This document shows positions 25,770 to 33,560 of a stretch of DNA of 33,560 bases, one piece after another (position 1 is the first letter of the stretch; every line of letters begins with the position of its first letter). The notes beneath the pieces are model-generated. The model searched no databases. It worked only from the letters and a program-made list of their open reading frames with translations, and was not told the DNA's origin. The DNA lies in the IMG/VR virus record IMGVR_UViG_3300042905_002620, positions 1 through 33,560 of that record. One strand, given 5' to 3'. Position numbers and translations under genes: made by a program. Source of the DNA: a virus.

Positions 25770-27149
25770 TTAAAATCTGAGCGTAAGTTTAATTTGTTGA
25801 GTTTCCGCAGTGGATCTAGAAATATTTGAACTATTTTCAATATATAGTAGTCGCCCTGAGAACTTCTTAACTTCGGGTGCTGTTTCGGTCAAAACCGTTG
25901 TAATCGCACCTGATGTATTTCCTATAATCGTTGCTGGAAGCGATAATGATCCAACAACGTTATTAACATAAAGTGTTGAATTTGCACTATCATAATCCTC
26001 TACAACCGCAGTATAAGAGGCACCAGATAATGAAGTTCCAACGTAAATCGTTTCTTTTACACTAAATCCTGGTGAAGGAGATGCAGCCAAGAATAGTGCT
26101 GTTGTAGTTCTGTAAACTGTATTTTGCGCATAACTTGAATTGGCGAGTAATGGATCTTTTAAAATGCCAATTTGACGATAAGTATTTAATCCATTAATCG
26201 GAAGTTTACCGTCTTCATCTCCCTCGATTTCAACGCAAAGCATCAAATTAGATGCACCTAATTCTTGAGCAACATTTGCACCGTGACCACCTGGAGGTCC
26301 GATGACTGCAGTTAATGCTCCATTCGCAGTGTTTGCGATTTTATTTGGATCCACTAACGTAAGAGTTGCGCGTGTATAATTATTACCGCCAGAGATAACA
26401 TTATAGCCAGTAATGTTTCCACCATTTGCAGCGGTTGATGTAATCTTTACAGTAATGTTTGCGTTCGAACCATCACCAGTAATTGTTACGATGTTATAAC
26501 TATTCGAATTCGCATTCGCATTAAATCCTGCGCCATTAGCAGTAATCTTAATGATATCAAGTCTACCATCAACTGCATTGTTTGTGACGATGTTTTCAGA
26601 AACAATCGGCATAAATTGATTGGTAAAGAATTTCTCTTTAAGACCCGCAGGAATCGTATACATATACTTCCAGCGATAACCGTCAGAAGTTTCAATAAAT
26701 GCATTCTCAGGAAGTTGTCCGTCGATCGCAATCTCAGGCATAATTGTAGAGTTTGCAGAGGAGTTATTAAACAAACACTTAAAGATTTGATCGTTGGAAT
26801 TTCTTACATAAAACTTATTATCATATGCAACATTTGCAGTATTTCCTTTTGCAAATATTTGAGTATCTTGAGTATATTCAATGTAAACTGTATTTGCTGT
26901 CCAATCGACACGAGGAATCACAAGATTCATATCAGCCGCAGTAATTTTCTTCAATCCAATCAGATTGTTCCAATACTGATAGAATGTATTTGCAGTATCA
27001 ACTGGAGCAGAGGCAGTATCGCTATTTGCCCACTCTGCTTGACGACCAATTCCGATGTAACAATTTGCAAATGTGCCTGAAATGAAACGCTCAAAATTTA
27101 AAGCGTTTTGTACACCGAAATTTTTAGTAAAAGTTGCATAACTTGCCAT
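25770..27149 (-). CDS. 8: Baseplate wedge protein gp8
   Basis: A 459-residue gp8. The conserved N-terminal region is clear: NCYIGIGRQAEWANSD, then YYxxWNNLIGLKK-type sequence, VIPRVDW, NKFYVRNSNDQIFKCLFNN near 105-125, and TSDGYRWKYMYTIPAGLKEKFF near 148-170. gp8 is a dimer in the T4 baseplate wedge and contacts gp7 and gp10. At 459 residues it is much longer than T4 gp8 (about 334). The extra length includes a glycine-rich beta insert near 205-310 (GNITGYNVISGGNNYTRATL) related to modules in its neighbours. It is in the expected 25-6-7-8 order, with GGGG before the ATG. Confidence 0.88.
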   Translation of the reverse strand: MASYATFTKNFGVQNALNFERFISGTFANCYIGIGRQAEWANSDTASAPVDTANTFYQYWNNLIGLKKITAADMNLVIPRVDWTANTVYIEYTQDTQIFAKGNTANVAYDNKFYVRNSNDQIFKCLFNNSSANSTIMPEIAIDGQLPENAFIETSDGYRWKYMYTIPAGLKEKFFTNQFMPIVSENIVTNNAVDGRLDIIKITANGAGFNANANSNSYNIVTITGDGSNANITVKITSTAANGGNITGYNVISGGNNYTRATLTLVDPNKIANTANGALTAVIGPPGGHGANVAQELGASNLMLCVEIEGDEDGKLPINGLNTYRQIGILKDPLLANSSYAQNTVYRTTTALFLAASPSPGFSVKETIYVGTSLSGASYTAVVEDYDSANSTLYVNNVVGSLSLPATIIGNTSGAITTVLTETAPEVKKFSGRLLYIENSSNISRSTAETQQIKLTLRF

Positions 27150-27166
27150 TTTATATCATTTCCCCA

Positions 27167-30007
27167 TTAAGAGAATTTGTCTGTGGTGCTTACAATCTTG
27201 TAAACAACATTTTCGAGTTTTGGATAAATCAAGTAAATCAAATTAGCATTTGTTGTTGTAATGCCAACGTTGCTGTTAAGAGTGATTACATTACCTGATA
27301 TGCTATTGATCGTTTTAACTAAAATGCTATTATTAACATTAATTCTTAACTGATCATCTACGGTTAAAAACGTTGCAATAGCATTCGTATTTCCGCTAAT
27401 AGTAAGAGTCGCAGCACCAGTTGTTACGTTACCGCGACCTTCTCCAATTATCATACAAGAACTCTCAATATTTAGTGAATTATTACTAGCGATTGAAGTG
27501 ATAACTTTAGAGAATGAACGATAAACATTACCTGAGTTTATGACGATTATATCACTAACGTTAGCAAAAAGATCGAATGATTGACCTGATCCTGTAACAT
27601 TATTCGATGCAAATGCAACATTACAATTGGTAATTGAAGCATTCGAATTGCTAAACACTGTCGTGACGTTTAGATTTGAGAGTTGATTTACAATCAAATC
27701 AGTTTTCACAGTATGAGCGGCTAAGAGAGAAGCACCTGCTGGATGAAGAGTCTCAAGAACAGTTTTACTGTAATCAGTATAAGATGCTTCAGAAATCAAC
27801 TCATAAGAGAAATTATGGAATTTTCTAGAATCCTGAAGTTTCTTATCAGAACTTAATTGTCCATCTGTATTTAAATAGTACCCATTATAACGAATTAGAC
27901 CATTCAAGAACTCTGCAGTTGCTCTTGCTCTTCCATCACCATATTTGTATGGGTAAACTTTTCCACTGATATTAGCCGACAGAACAGAGGCATTTACATT
28001 TGCTGTTGTAGTTTTATAAACTACAAGATTTTGACCAACGTTTAGTGAACCAGAATAATCGAAAACTCTAATAATATTATTGCCTGGATAATATTCGTCA
28101 ACAGTTGCTAAAAATGTTGTGCTATTGATATTCGAACCTTGATATACTCTATCATTTTCTATAATTGTTTCACCAACATTTAAGGAAGGAATGAGAATAT
28201 CATAAATCTTGAGAGAAACGTTAGGTGTATTGATATAATCTGAACCACGATTCAATAGAACAATATCTCGTATCAATCCAATATCACCAGTGACTGGATC
28301 TAGTTCTTCACCATCACTTAATAATATTGCTCTCAGAACTGCTCCGCTTCCACCAGAAGATGTGACTGTAATCGTTGGCGGAGATACATATCCTTCACCT
28401 CGATTATTAATCGTGACGCCAGTAATCACACCACTTGAAACTGTAAGAGATAGACTTGCACCATACCCAGTTCCGATTACATTGACAGTGTCACCGCTGT
28501 TATATCCAGTACCACCATTTAAAACCTCAACATAAGCAATATAGCCCATGGAAGAAATGAGTGGTCTAGAATCTAATAATAATGTTTTTGAAAGAATATT
28601 CGATGCAGTAACATCGTTTTCAAATACACGATTTAAAAATACTGTTTTTGTAGCACCATCATAATCGATTACTGTTCTATAATGTTTATCGATAAGAATT
28701 CTCCAACCATTATACCAATCATTGGTGCTTGAGAAAGAGGCACCGATTAATTTTATAGAAGCATTTGAAATATTATAAGTGCTAAATGATCCTGGAGCAA
28801 CTGTAACATAACCATTTAATGTATGAAAATCACCATCATATAATGAAATTACATCAAGAGAAGGATCTTCTTCGAAAAACGATCCACCATTTGGAACAGT
28901 GACAGTTAAAATTGGATAAACATTTAATGTTTCAAATGATAATGCGTCTTGCAGCGTAGTATTTGCATTTGCAGAAGCAATATTATCAAATGCATAATTT
29001 GCAGAATTTAACAAGGTGTTTGCTTTTAGAACAATATTATCAACTGCATATGATAACTGAATATTATTTGCTGTATCAACTGATGCAACAATTACATTTG
29101 CCCCAACTCCATTTGCTGAAACAATATCAATTAAAGAATTTGGGAATGTTCTAAATCCATAACCACGTTTAATTACAGTGACAGAATCAATACCGCCAAC
29201 AGTAACATTACCAACTTGTGCAACTGCTTTTGTTTTCGTTGGAGAAGTTGTATCTAATCCACCATTAATTACAACAGGATCGCCTGTAAGATATCTTGTT
29301 CCTCGGCGATTAGAATTAATTCGAATATTCGAAAGTGCGCCTATAATCTTCTCAGAAAACGTTTGCGTTACACCATTTCCATCAACATATTCAATTTCTA
29401 AAAATTCGCCGTTTTGAAACAAGCGATTTACATTTGAAACATAAATTTCAATGATCTCATTGCCTGTAGTTTTATCGATAGTTCTGAATGCACTCTCAAC
29501 AATACAGCTGGCGCGTGAAATGCTACCGTAACCCTTTCGTTTTTCAATCAAATTTAAGTTTAAAGATAGATTTGCGCTGCTAAGACTCAATCTAAATGCT
29601 TGCGGTAACACCCATTTACCATCGGAAACCTTTAAAATTTGTAATTTTGGGAAAAATACTTGTAAATCTGTATTATAGAGGACTTTGAACAAGAATTCAA
29701 ATGATTCAGGTGTGCCTTTTTTCGCATAAAAGTCGCGAGCAGCCTTTATAATTCTTTCTGTTGATAGTTCAGTACTATCAGGAAACGAAGGAATGATCTT
29801 ATTCTTAAAATATTGTAAAAAAGACTCTCTTGCAGCATCAACATCATAATTATCTGAAAATCTTTTTAGTTCATACACTGGTTGATTTGGTGTTTCAAGA
29901 AATTCGTAGTATTTTTGTAAAAATTCAACAAAAATAGGGTGATCCTGACGAATAAACTCAGGCAACTGCCATTTAACGAGTGTTGATAATCTTTCTTGTG
30001 ATGACAT
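27167..30007 (-). CDS. 7: gp7-position baseplate wedge protein
   Basis: A 946-residue protein between gp6 and gp8, where T4 carries gp7 (about 1032 residues). The N-terminus (PEFIRQDHPIFVEFLQKYYE, then RESFLQYFKNKIIPSFPDST and FYAKKGTPESFEFLFKVLYN) is an alpha-helical domain typical of the gp7-position protein of marine T4-like phages. The rest is beta-rich, with glycine-rich GGTGYNSGDTVNVIGTG and GEGYVSPPTITVTSSG modules near 495-570 and a related one near 265-320. The gp7 assignment rests on position, size and this N-terminus rather than on clear identity to T4 gp7. gp6 ends 1 base before it starts. Confidence 0.72.
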   Translation of the reverse strand: MSSQERLSTLVKWQLPEFIRQDHPIFVEFLQKYYEFLETPNQPVYELKRFSDNYDVDAARESFLQYFKNKIIPSFPDSTELSTERIIKAARDFYAKKGTPESFEFLFKVLYNTDLQVFFPKLQILKVSDGKWVLPQAFRLSLSSANLSLNLNLIEKRKGYGSISRASCIVESAFRTIDKTTGNEIIEIYVSNVNRLFQNGEFLEIEYVDGNGVTQTFSEKIIGALSNIRINSNRRGTRYLTGDPVVINGGLDTTSPTKTKAVAQVGNVTVGGIDSVTVIKRGYGFRTFPNSLIDIVSANGVGANVIVASVDTANNIQLSYAVDNIVLKANTLLNSANYAFDNIASANANTTLQDALSFETLNVYPILTVTVPNGGSFFEEDPSLDVISLYDGDFHTLNGYVTVAPGSFSTYNISNASIKLIGASFSSTNDWYNGWRILIDKHYRTVIDYDGATKTVFLNRVFENDVTASNILSKTLLLDSRPLISSMGYIAYVEVLNGGTGYNSGDTVNVIGTGYGASLSLTVSSGVITGVTINNRGEGYVSPPTITVTSSGGSGAVLRAILLSDGEELDPVTGDIGLIRDIVLLNRGSDYINTPNVSLKIYDILIPSLNVGETIIENDRVYQGSNINSTTFLATVDEYYPGNNIIRVFDYSGSLNVGQNLVVYKTTTANVNASVLSANISGKVYPYKYGDGRARATAEFLNGLIRYNGYYLNTDGQLSSDKKLQDSRKFHNFSYELISEASYTDYSKTVLETLHPAGASLLAAHTVKTDLIVNQLSNLNVTTVFSNSNASITNCNVAFASNNVTGSGQSFDLFANVSDIIVINSGNVYRSFSKVITSIASNNSLNIESSCMIIGEGRGNVTTGAATLTISGNTNAIATFLTVDDQLRINVNNSILVKTINSISGNVITLNSNVGITTTNANLIYLIYPKLENVVYKIVSTTDKFS

Positions 30008-30008
30008 A

Positions 30009-32093
30009 TTAGGTCGTTACTGGTATAACTTCAACGGTGATTGCTGCCGAGTCGTCTTGATCAACTGTAATAATTGAACTTCTTGTTGAACTGAACAAAT
30101 TATTCTCTGGCATTGCGTAAAATTTGATAACTTTCAGTGAATTTTTAATATCCAATGGAGCAAAATTCTGCAAAGTGATAGTTCCAGTTGAATAATCAAC
30201 TGTTGCAGCATCTTCAGACAAAATTACTTTAATTTGATTGTCGTCAAAATAGTAGGTACGCAATTTACCAACTGAATTTTGAATTACTGCTTGTAAAATA
30301 ACACTTGTTAACTCTGCGCCGTCAGTGTCATATGCCTTAACCGCAGCTGTTGAGTATTCGCTACCAGCATTAGTCACATTTACAGAAGTGATTTTACCAT
30401 TTGTGATGACTGCAGTAGCGTTTGCACCGAATCCGTCACCTGTAATTCTAATTGTTGGCGCAACTGTAAACCCAGATCCACCTGATTTGATCAATACTGA
30501 TGAGATTCCAGTTGAAGATTGCGGCACTTCTTCAAAAAACACTTCTCTAATATTATCTTCATTATCATAAGCAGTAAATGCTGGCGTTGATTTGATACGA
30601 TTCACATTAGTTGACTTCTTTAATGGTGTGTAGAAGTTTAAAACATAGTTTTTTGGTGATGCAGACAATGTTGGCTCTAATCTTTTTTCAATTGTAACGT
30701 CAATTTCATTACTCAAGATTGCAGTTTCGATATTATCAACTTCTCGCGTTAATCGTGAGACTTTAAAATAAGAGTTGAAGTTGTCTAAATTTGTATTTGC
30801 AAAGTTATAAACTGCAGTTTTCACTGAACTTGCAATCTGTCCAGGTGTTTTCGTCGTTGCAGTTGGATCATATGTGACTTTGACTGCCAAATTTAAGAAA
30901 TTATAATCAGGATCAACAAATTCTGGAGTTACAGTTACAATACTCAGAGGCGCAACAACACTGTTTAAAATGAATTGCTTTTCTGTTGTGGTAATTTCAT
31001 AACCAGAAGCAGGTTTTGCAGAAACAAAAACCTTTCCATAAACAGGTGGATCATTTTCTTCACCGCCCCAAACGTTCACGGCTTCAAGTGATGGATAATC
31101 TCTTTGAATCAGCGAGATATAATCTGTTTTTGTGACTGCGCGATTTCTAGTTGCAAATACTTTTGGTGCTGTAAACTTGATGCTGTTCAAAGATTCAGCA
31201 GCTGTTCCACCTTGCGCAACATCATTTACAACAACTGTTCCGCTAGTAAGAGTGCCAACAGCATCAACAAGAGTAAATTGATTTGTTTTGTTTGATGCTG
31301 CGCCTTTACTTCTAACATAACTCATGATAACTAAATTGCTATCTGATAGTTTTCTACCTAAAATATTATCACCAAAATAAATTTGATACTTTCCACCTTG
31401 TGTTTCATCGAGGTAATATACTGCAGAGTTTGCAGAAACTTCAGTTGCATCTGTTGCAAGCGTATAAGTCGTTTGTGTTAGATCAACAGATGAATTTTGA
31501 ACAATAACCTCAAGCGTTGATGTATCAATATCTTCATCTGGAATTTCAAATAATTGTTGAGGGTTGTTTTGCTCGTTATAAGTTAAAACAATATTGACTG
31601 GACGACCCTCAGTAATTTCTAGATTTGAGAAAGTAAACGCAGTGTTTGATTTTGTGATAGTTTGCTCATTTAGAGTCACATATGTGAAGTTCACTCCATT
31701 AATCGCAACACCAGAAAATCTTGTGAATCTAGGAATTGTTAATGAAGTCAAGTTTGCAACAGCAGCGTTGTTCGCTTGAGTGAATATAAGATTTACGTTT
31801 GCCTTTGAACTTGTAACTGATCTTGGTGTATAACCGAGCATCTTGGCGTGTGAAACGACTGCGTCGCGAAGTGATGCCGTGTCTAAGAATGCTTCATTGG
31901 CAATCATGTTGGCATAGAAAGCCATATAATGCGTATTATAGGCTAATAGATCGATAAGATTCGAAAGACCAGAACCTTCAAAATCATAGTCTGAAAAGGT
32001 TGTTTGAGATCTTAGAAAATCCTTTAGATTGGCTTTAATTGTATTAAAGTCAGGATTTGAAACAATTAATTTATTTTCTAAATTTGCAGCCAT
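30009..32093 (-). CDS. 6: Baseplate wedge protein gp6 (baseplate J-like)
   Basis: A 694-residue gp6, slightly longer than in T4 (about 660). The N-terminus (FKxFLRSQTTFSDYDFEGSG type, then LIDLLAYNTHYMAFYANMIA and EAFLDTASLRDAVVSHAKML with GYTPRS) is the conserved core of gp6/J proteins. TKTDYISLIQRDYPSLEAVN, then VWGGEENDPPVYGKVFVSAKP, is the conserved middle. gp6 dimers form the iris ring of the inner baseplate. A glycine-rich beta module (GGSGFTVAPTIRITGDGFGA) is inserted near 531-588. Its ATG shares one base with the gp25 TAA, and AGG lies upstream, so translation is coupled. Confidence 0.92.
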   Translation of the reverse strand: MAANLENKLIVSNPDFNTIKANLKDFLRSQTTFSDYDFEGSGLSNLIDLLAYNTHYMAFYANMIANEAFLDTASLRDAVVSHAKMLGYTPRSVTSSKANVNLIFTQANNAAVANLTSLTIPRFTRFSGVAINGVNFTYVTLNEQTITKSNTAFTFSNLEITEGRPVNIVLTYNEQNNPQQLFEIPDEDIDTSTLEVIVQNSSVDLTQTTYTLATDATEVSANSAVYYLDETQGGKYQIYFGDNILGRKLSDSNLVIMSYVRSKGAASNKTNQFTLVDAVGTLTSGTVVVNDVAQGGTAAESLNSIKFTAPKVFATRNRAVTKTDYISLIQRDYPSLEAVNVWGGEENDPPVYGKVFVSAKPASGYEITTTEKQFILNSVVAPLSIVTVTPEFVDPDYNFLNLAVKVTYDPTATTKTPGQIASSVKTAVYNFANTNLDNFNSYFKVSRLTREVDNIETAILSNEIDVTIEKRLEPTLSASPKNYVLNFYTPLKKSTNVNRIKSTPAFTAYDNEDNIREVFFEEVPQSSTGISSVLIKSGGSGFTVAPTIRITGDGFGANATAVITNGKITSVNVTNAGSEYSTAAVKAYDTDGAELTSVILQAVIQNSVGKLRTYYFDDNQIKVILSEDAATVDYSTGTITLQNFAPLDIKNSLKVIKFYAMPENNLFSSTRSSIITVDQDDSAAITVEVIPVTT

Positions 32094-32485
32094 TATCTCA
32101 ACCTATTAAGAAACAGTGTAGTTCTGAGTGGTGCGGTAGAGTTTGTTGTAAAGAATGTAAGCGTGACTTCGTAACTATTTCTATCATAGTCAGCAACCAC
32201 CTGAATATCTCTAACAGTCACTCTTGGTTCGTAATTTTTTATTAATACCATCAATTCTTTTTGAAGAATCGATCCTGTAATCGGGTCTAATGGTTCGAAA
32301 AGCATGGCGCGAATATTGCTACCAAGTTTCGGATTAAATGGTCTTTCGTAAAAGTTCGTATAAACTAAATTTTTAAGAGAGGCAATAATCGCATTAGTTC
32401 CTGTTTTACGAGCAACATCTTTCGTTACGGGATGTTTCGTAAAATTTAGATCTAGATCTGAAAATGCTCTTTCTTCAGCCGACAT
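32093..32485 (-). CDS. 25: Baseplate wedge protein gp25
   Basis: A 130-residue gp25, the same length as in T4 (about 132). DLDLNFTKHPVTKDVARKTG, then AIIASLKNLVYTNFYERPFN and PKLGSNIRAMLFEPLDPIT, contains the GPW/gp25 family core, including the EPL segment. gp25 binds the gp6 N-terminal region and nucleates sheath polymerisation. It is the first gene of a long late operon (32485 to 17966) behind a perfect TATAAATA. The ribosome-binding site is AAGAGAAAC before the ATG. No oddities are seen. Confidence 0.95.
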   Translation of the reverse strand: MSAEERAFSDLDLNFTKHPVTKDVARKTGTNAIIASLKNLVYTNFYERPFNPKLGSNIRAMLFEPLDPITGSILQKELMVLIKNYEPRVTVRDIQVVADYDRNSYEVTLTFFTTNSTAPLRTTLFLNRLR

Positions 32486-32508
32486 TTGTTTCTCTTTTTA
32501 TGATTCTA

Positions 32509-32516
32509 TATTTATA
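32509..32516 (-). promoter_or_regulatory. Perfect late promoter TATAAATA before gp25
   Basis: The minus strand reads TATAAATA, the exact T4 late consensus, 24 bases before gp25, next to the stop codon of the hub gene. No other clear late motif with its own intergenic gap appears until 17966, so it probably drives the whole wedge operon. Confidence 0.75.
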
Positions 32517-33560
32517 TTAAACTTTTGACGGTCTAAAAATACCAATCAATGTGCCGTCTCCAGGAGAAACGTATCCATTTTGCCAAGATATACTGACGTC
32601 GCCTTGAGATGGATTGATTTTCGGAGTGCCGAAGGAACTTCTCTTTTTCTGATTTCCACCAACAAACGAGAGTGCTCCATTGTTATTCGAATACACGAAA
32701 CTGACGTGACTATATCTCCAGAGTGCGATGTCTCCTGGCTGAGCCTGTCTCGGATCAAGAATTTGTGTAACTCTATAATCACTTAATCGATCTCGAACGT
32801 CGAAGGCTCGAGCAGTTTGCACATATCGATATCCATTTTGTTTCAATCCATAGTTCACGAAACCCATACACCATGAAGTTTGGTCTGTATTCCATGGCGA
32901 TTTTGTTCCAAATCCAAGATCTTTCCAAATTCCTAAGATGTTTGGATTCGAATCGGCTCCAGCCATTCCTGTTTCTAACCAGTATCCATCTGAATTGGTT
33001 TTAGAGAGTTGCTCATCGAGCCAAGACTTGAGGTCTGATCCATCTGTGAGTGTAGGATTTAGTGGATTTAATAAACTTTCACCGACTCCACTTGTATCTG
33101 GAGTTCCAATATAATTTGGTTTTACATCACCGCGATCTGCATCTTCGTTATAGAATGCATTTGGATTCTTGATATATTCGATGACTTGATTATTAATTTC
33201 CTCTGCACGATCAACAGGAATTCGAACGCTCGGACTCTTTTCGAAGAATACTGGAGGGTCATTATATTCCAATACTTCGAGCGGATCACCAAGTCCAGTT
33301 GGAGATGCAGGTATCGCAGGACCTGCAGGGATTCCAGGAATTGGAACCCCTGTAATCGGTGATGGTGGGAATGGAGACATAGTTTGCAACGGAGCAACGA
33401 GTTTAGCACCAATACCCACAACAGTTCCCTGTAAATTGAGTAGTCCAGCGGATGTAAGTGAAACAACTGCTCCGTTCAATCCTACGGTCGCTGCTGTCAT
33501 TGCAGCGGTTCCAGCAGCCAGAACATTAAATTGAGCACCTGCTTGAATACTTACTGCACC
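32517..33560 (-). CDS. 5: gp5-like hub with C-terminal CHAP/NlpC-type peptidase, 5' end cut by window
   Basis: The frame is open to the right edge, so the ATG at 33500 is probably not the true start. The codons before it read VSIQAGAQFNVLAAGTAA and continue smoothly into VGLNGAVVSLTSAGLLNLQG, a regular beta pattern like the gp5 triple-beta-helix needle. A proline-rich linker (about 41-74 from M33500) follows. The C-terminal domain is a cysteine peptidase of the TIGR02594/CHAP-like type: C211 in TSWCMGFVNYGLKQNGY, H265 in YSHVSFVY, and GDIALW before it. It would cut peptidoglycan during infection. gp25 follows, as expected for gp5 in this group. The gp5 name is inferred from position and the beta-helix. 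Confidence 0.7.
   Translation of the reverse strand, partial: GAVSIQAGAQFNVLAAGTAAMTAATVGLNGAVVSLTSAGLLNLQGTVVGIGAKLVAPLQTMSPFPPSPITGVPIPGIPAGPAIPASPTGLGDPLEVLEYNDPPVFFEKSPSVRIPVDRAEEINNQVIEYIKNPNAFYNEDADRGDVKPNYIGTPDTSGVGESLLNPLNPTLTDGSDLKSWLDEQLSKTNSDGYWLETGMAGADSNPNILGIWKDLGFGTKSPWNTDQTSWCMGFVNYGLKQNGYRYVQTARAFDVRDRLSDYRVTQILDPRQAQPGDIALWRYSHVSFVYSNNNGALSFVGGNQKKRSSFGTPKINPSQGDVSISWQNGYVSPGDGTLIGIFRPSKV

Noticed and set aside
33440-33500. ATG at 33500 as a true start of a 327-residue endolysin
   Set aside because: The frame continues open to the window edge with the same beta-repeat pattern, so it is more likely an internal Met of a longer hub protein.

Overview
This window is the baseplate, tail-fibre and neck region of a T4-like myovirus, read almost entirely on the minus strand. 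The gene order is gp5-like hub (cut at the right edge), gp25, gp6, a gp7-position protein, gp8, large DUF4815-type structural proteins, a long fibre region, and gp13 (cut at the left edge). Base composition is AT-rich. The structural proteins resemble those of marine T4-like phages (cyanophage and pelagiphage types): a DUF4815 protein, a protein with a DPLAQTF-type motif, collagen-like fibres, and TATAAATA/CTAAATA late-promoter motifs. No photosynthesis genes, tRNAs, integrase or insertion sequence are visible, so I do not name a host.

Layout in the direction of transcription (right to left). (1) 33560-32517: end of a gp5-like hub protein ending in a CHAP/NlpC-type cysteine peptidase. (2) 32485-17966: one tightly packed late operon behind a perfect TATAAATA. 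It carries gp25, gp6, the gp7-position protein, gp8, two large structural proteins, a 74-aa coiled-coil protein, a small collagen-like fibre and a WDGS-repeat protein. (3) 17936-14148: a 78-aa protein and a 1179-aa fibre with a pectate-lyase-like helix and an S74 self-cleaving chaperone. (4) 14098-12926: a 390-aa protein built on a YNTNYN...YPIANQP repeat. (5) 12865-9294: five overlapping genes, namely a 2OG-Fe(II) oxygenase, two related proteins of unknown function, a GT60/PF11397-like GlcNAc transferase, and a beta-rich protein. (6) 9241-3720: an adaptor-like protein and a 1729-aa collagen-like fibre. (7) 3689-635: a GT4 glycosyltransferase, a glycosyltransferase-like protein, a second 2OG-type oxygenase (DUF6445-like) and a GT2 glycosyltransferase. 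(8) 604-1: the neck protein gp13.

The most interesting feature is the pairing of two oxygenases and three or four glycosyltransferases with collagen-like fibres. They sit where T4 carries gp9-gp12 and wac. The known GT60 enzyme of Dictyostelium (Skp1 GnT1) adds GlcNAc to hydroxyproline made by a 2OG prolyl hydroxylase. A phage-encoded hydroxylation and glycosylation pathway acting on the proline-rich fibres is therefore a testable hypothesis. The big fibre also carries two cupredoxin-like domains with complete type-1 copper ligand sets. No stretch longer than 300 bases lacks a gene; the largest intergenic gap is about 60 bases.
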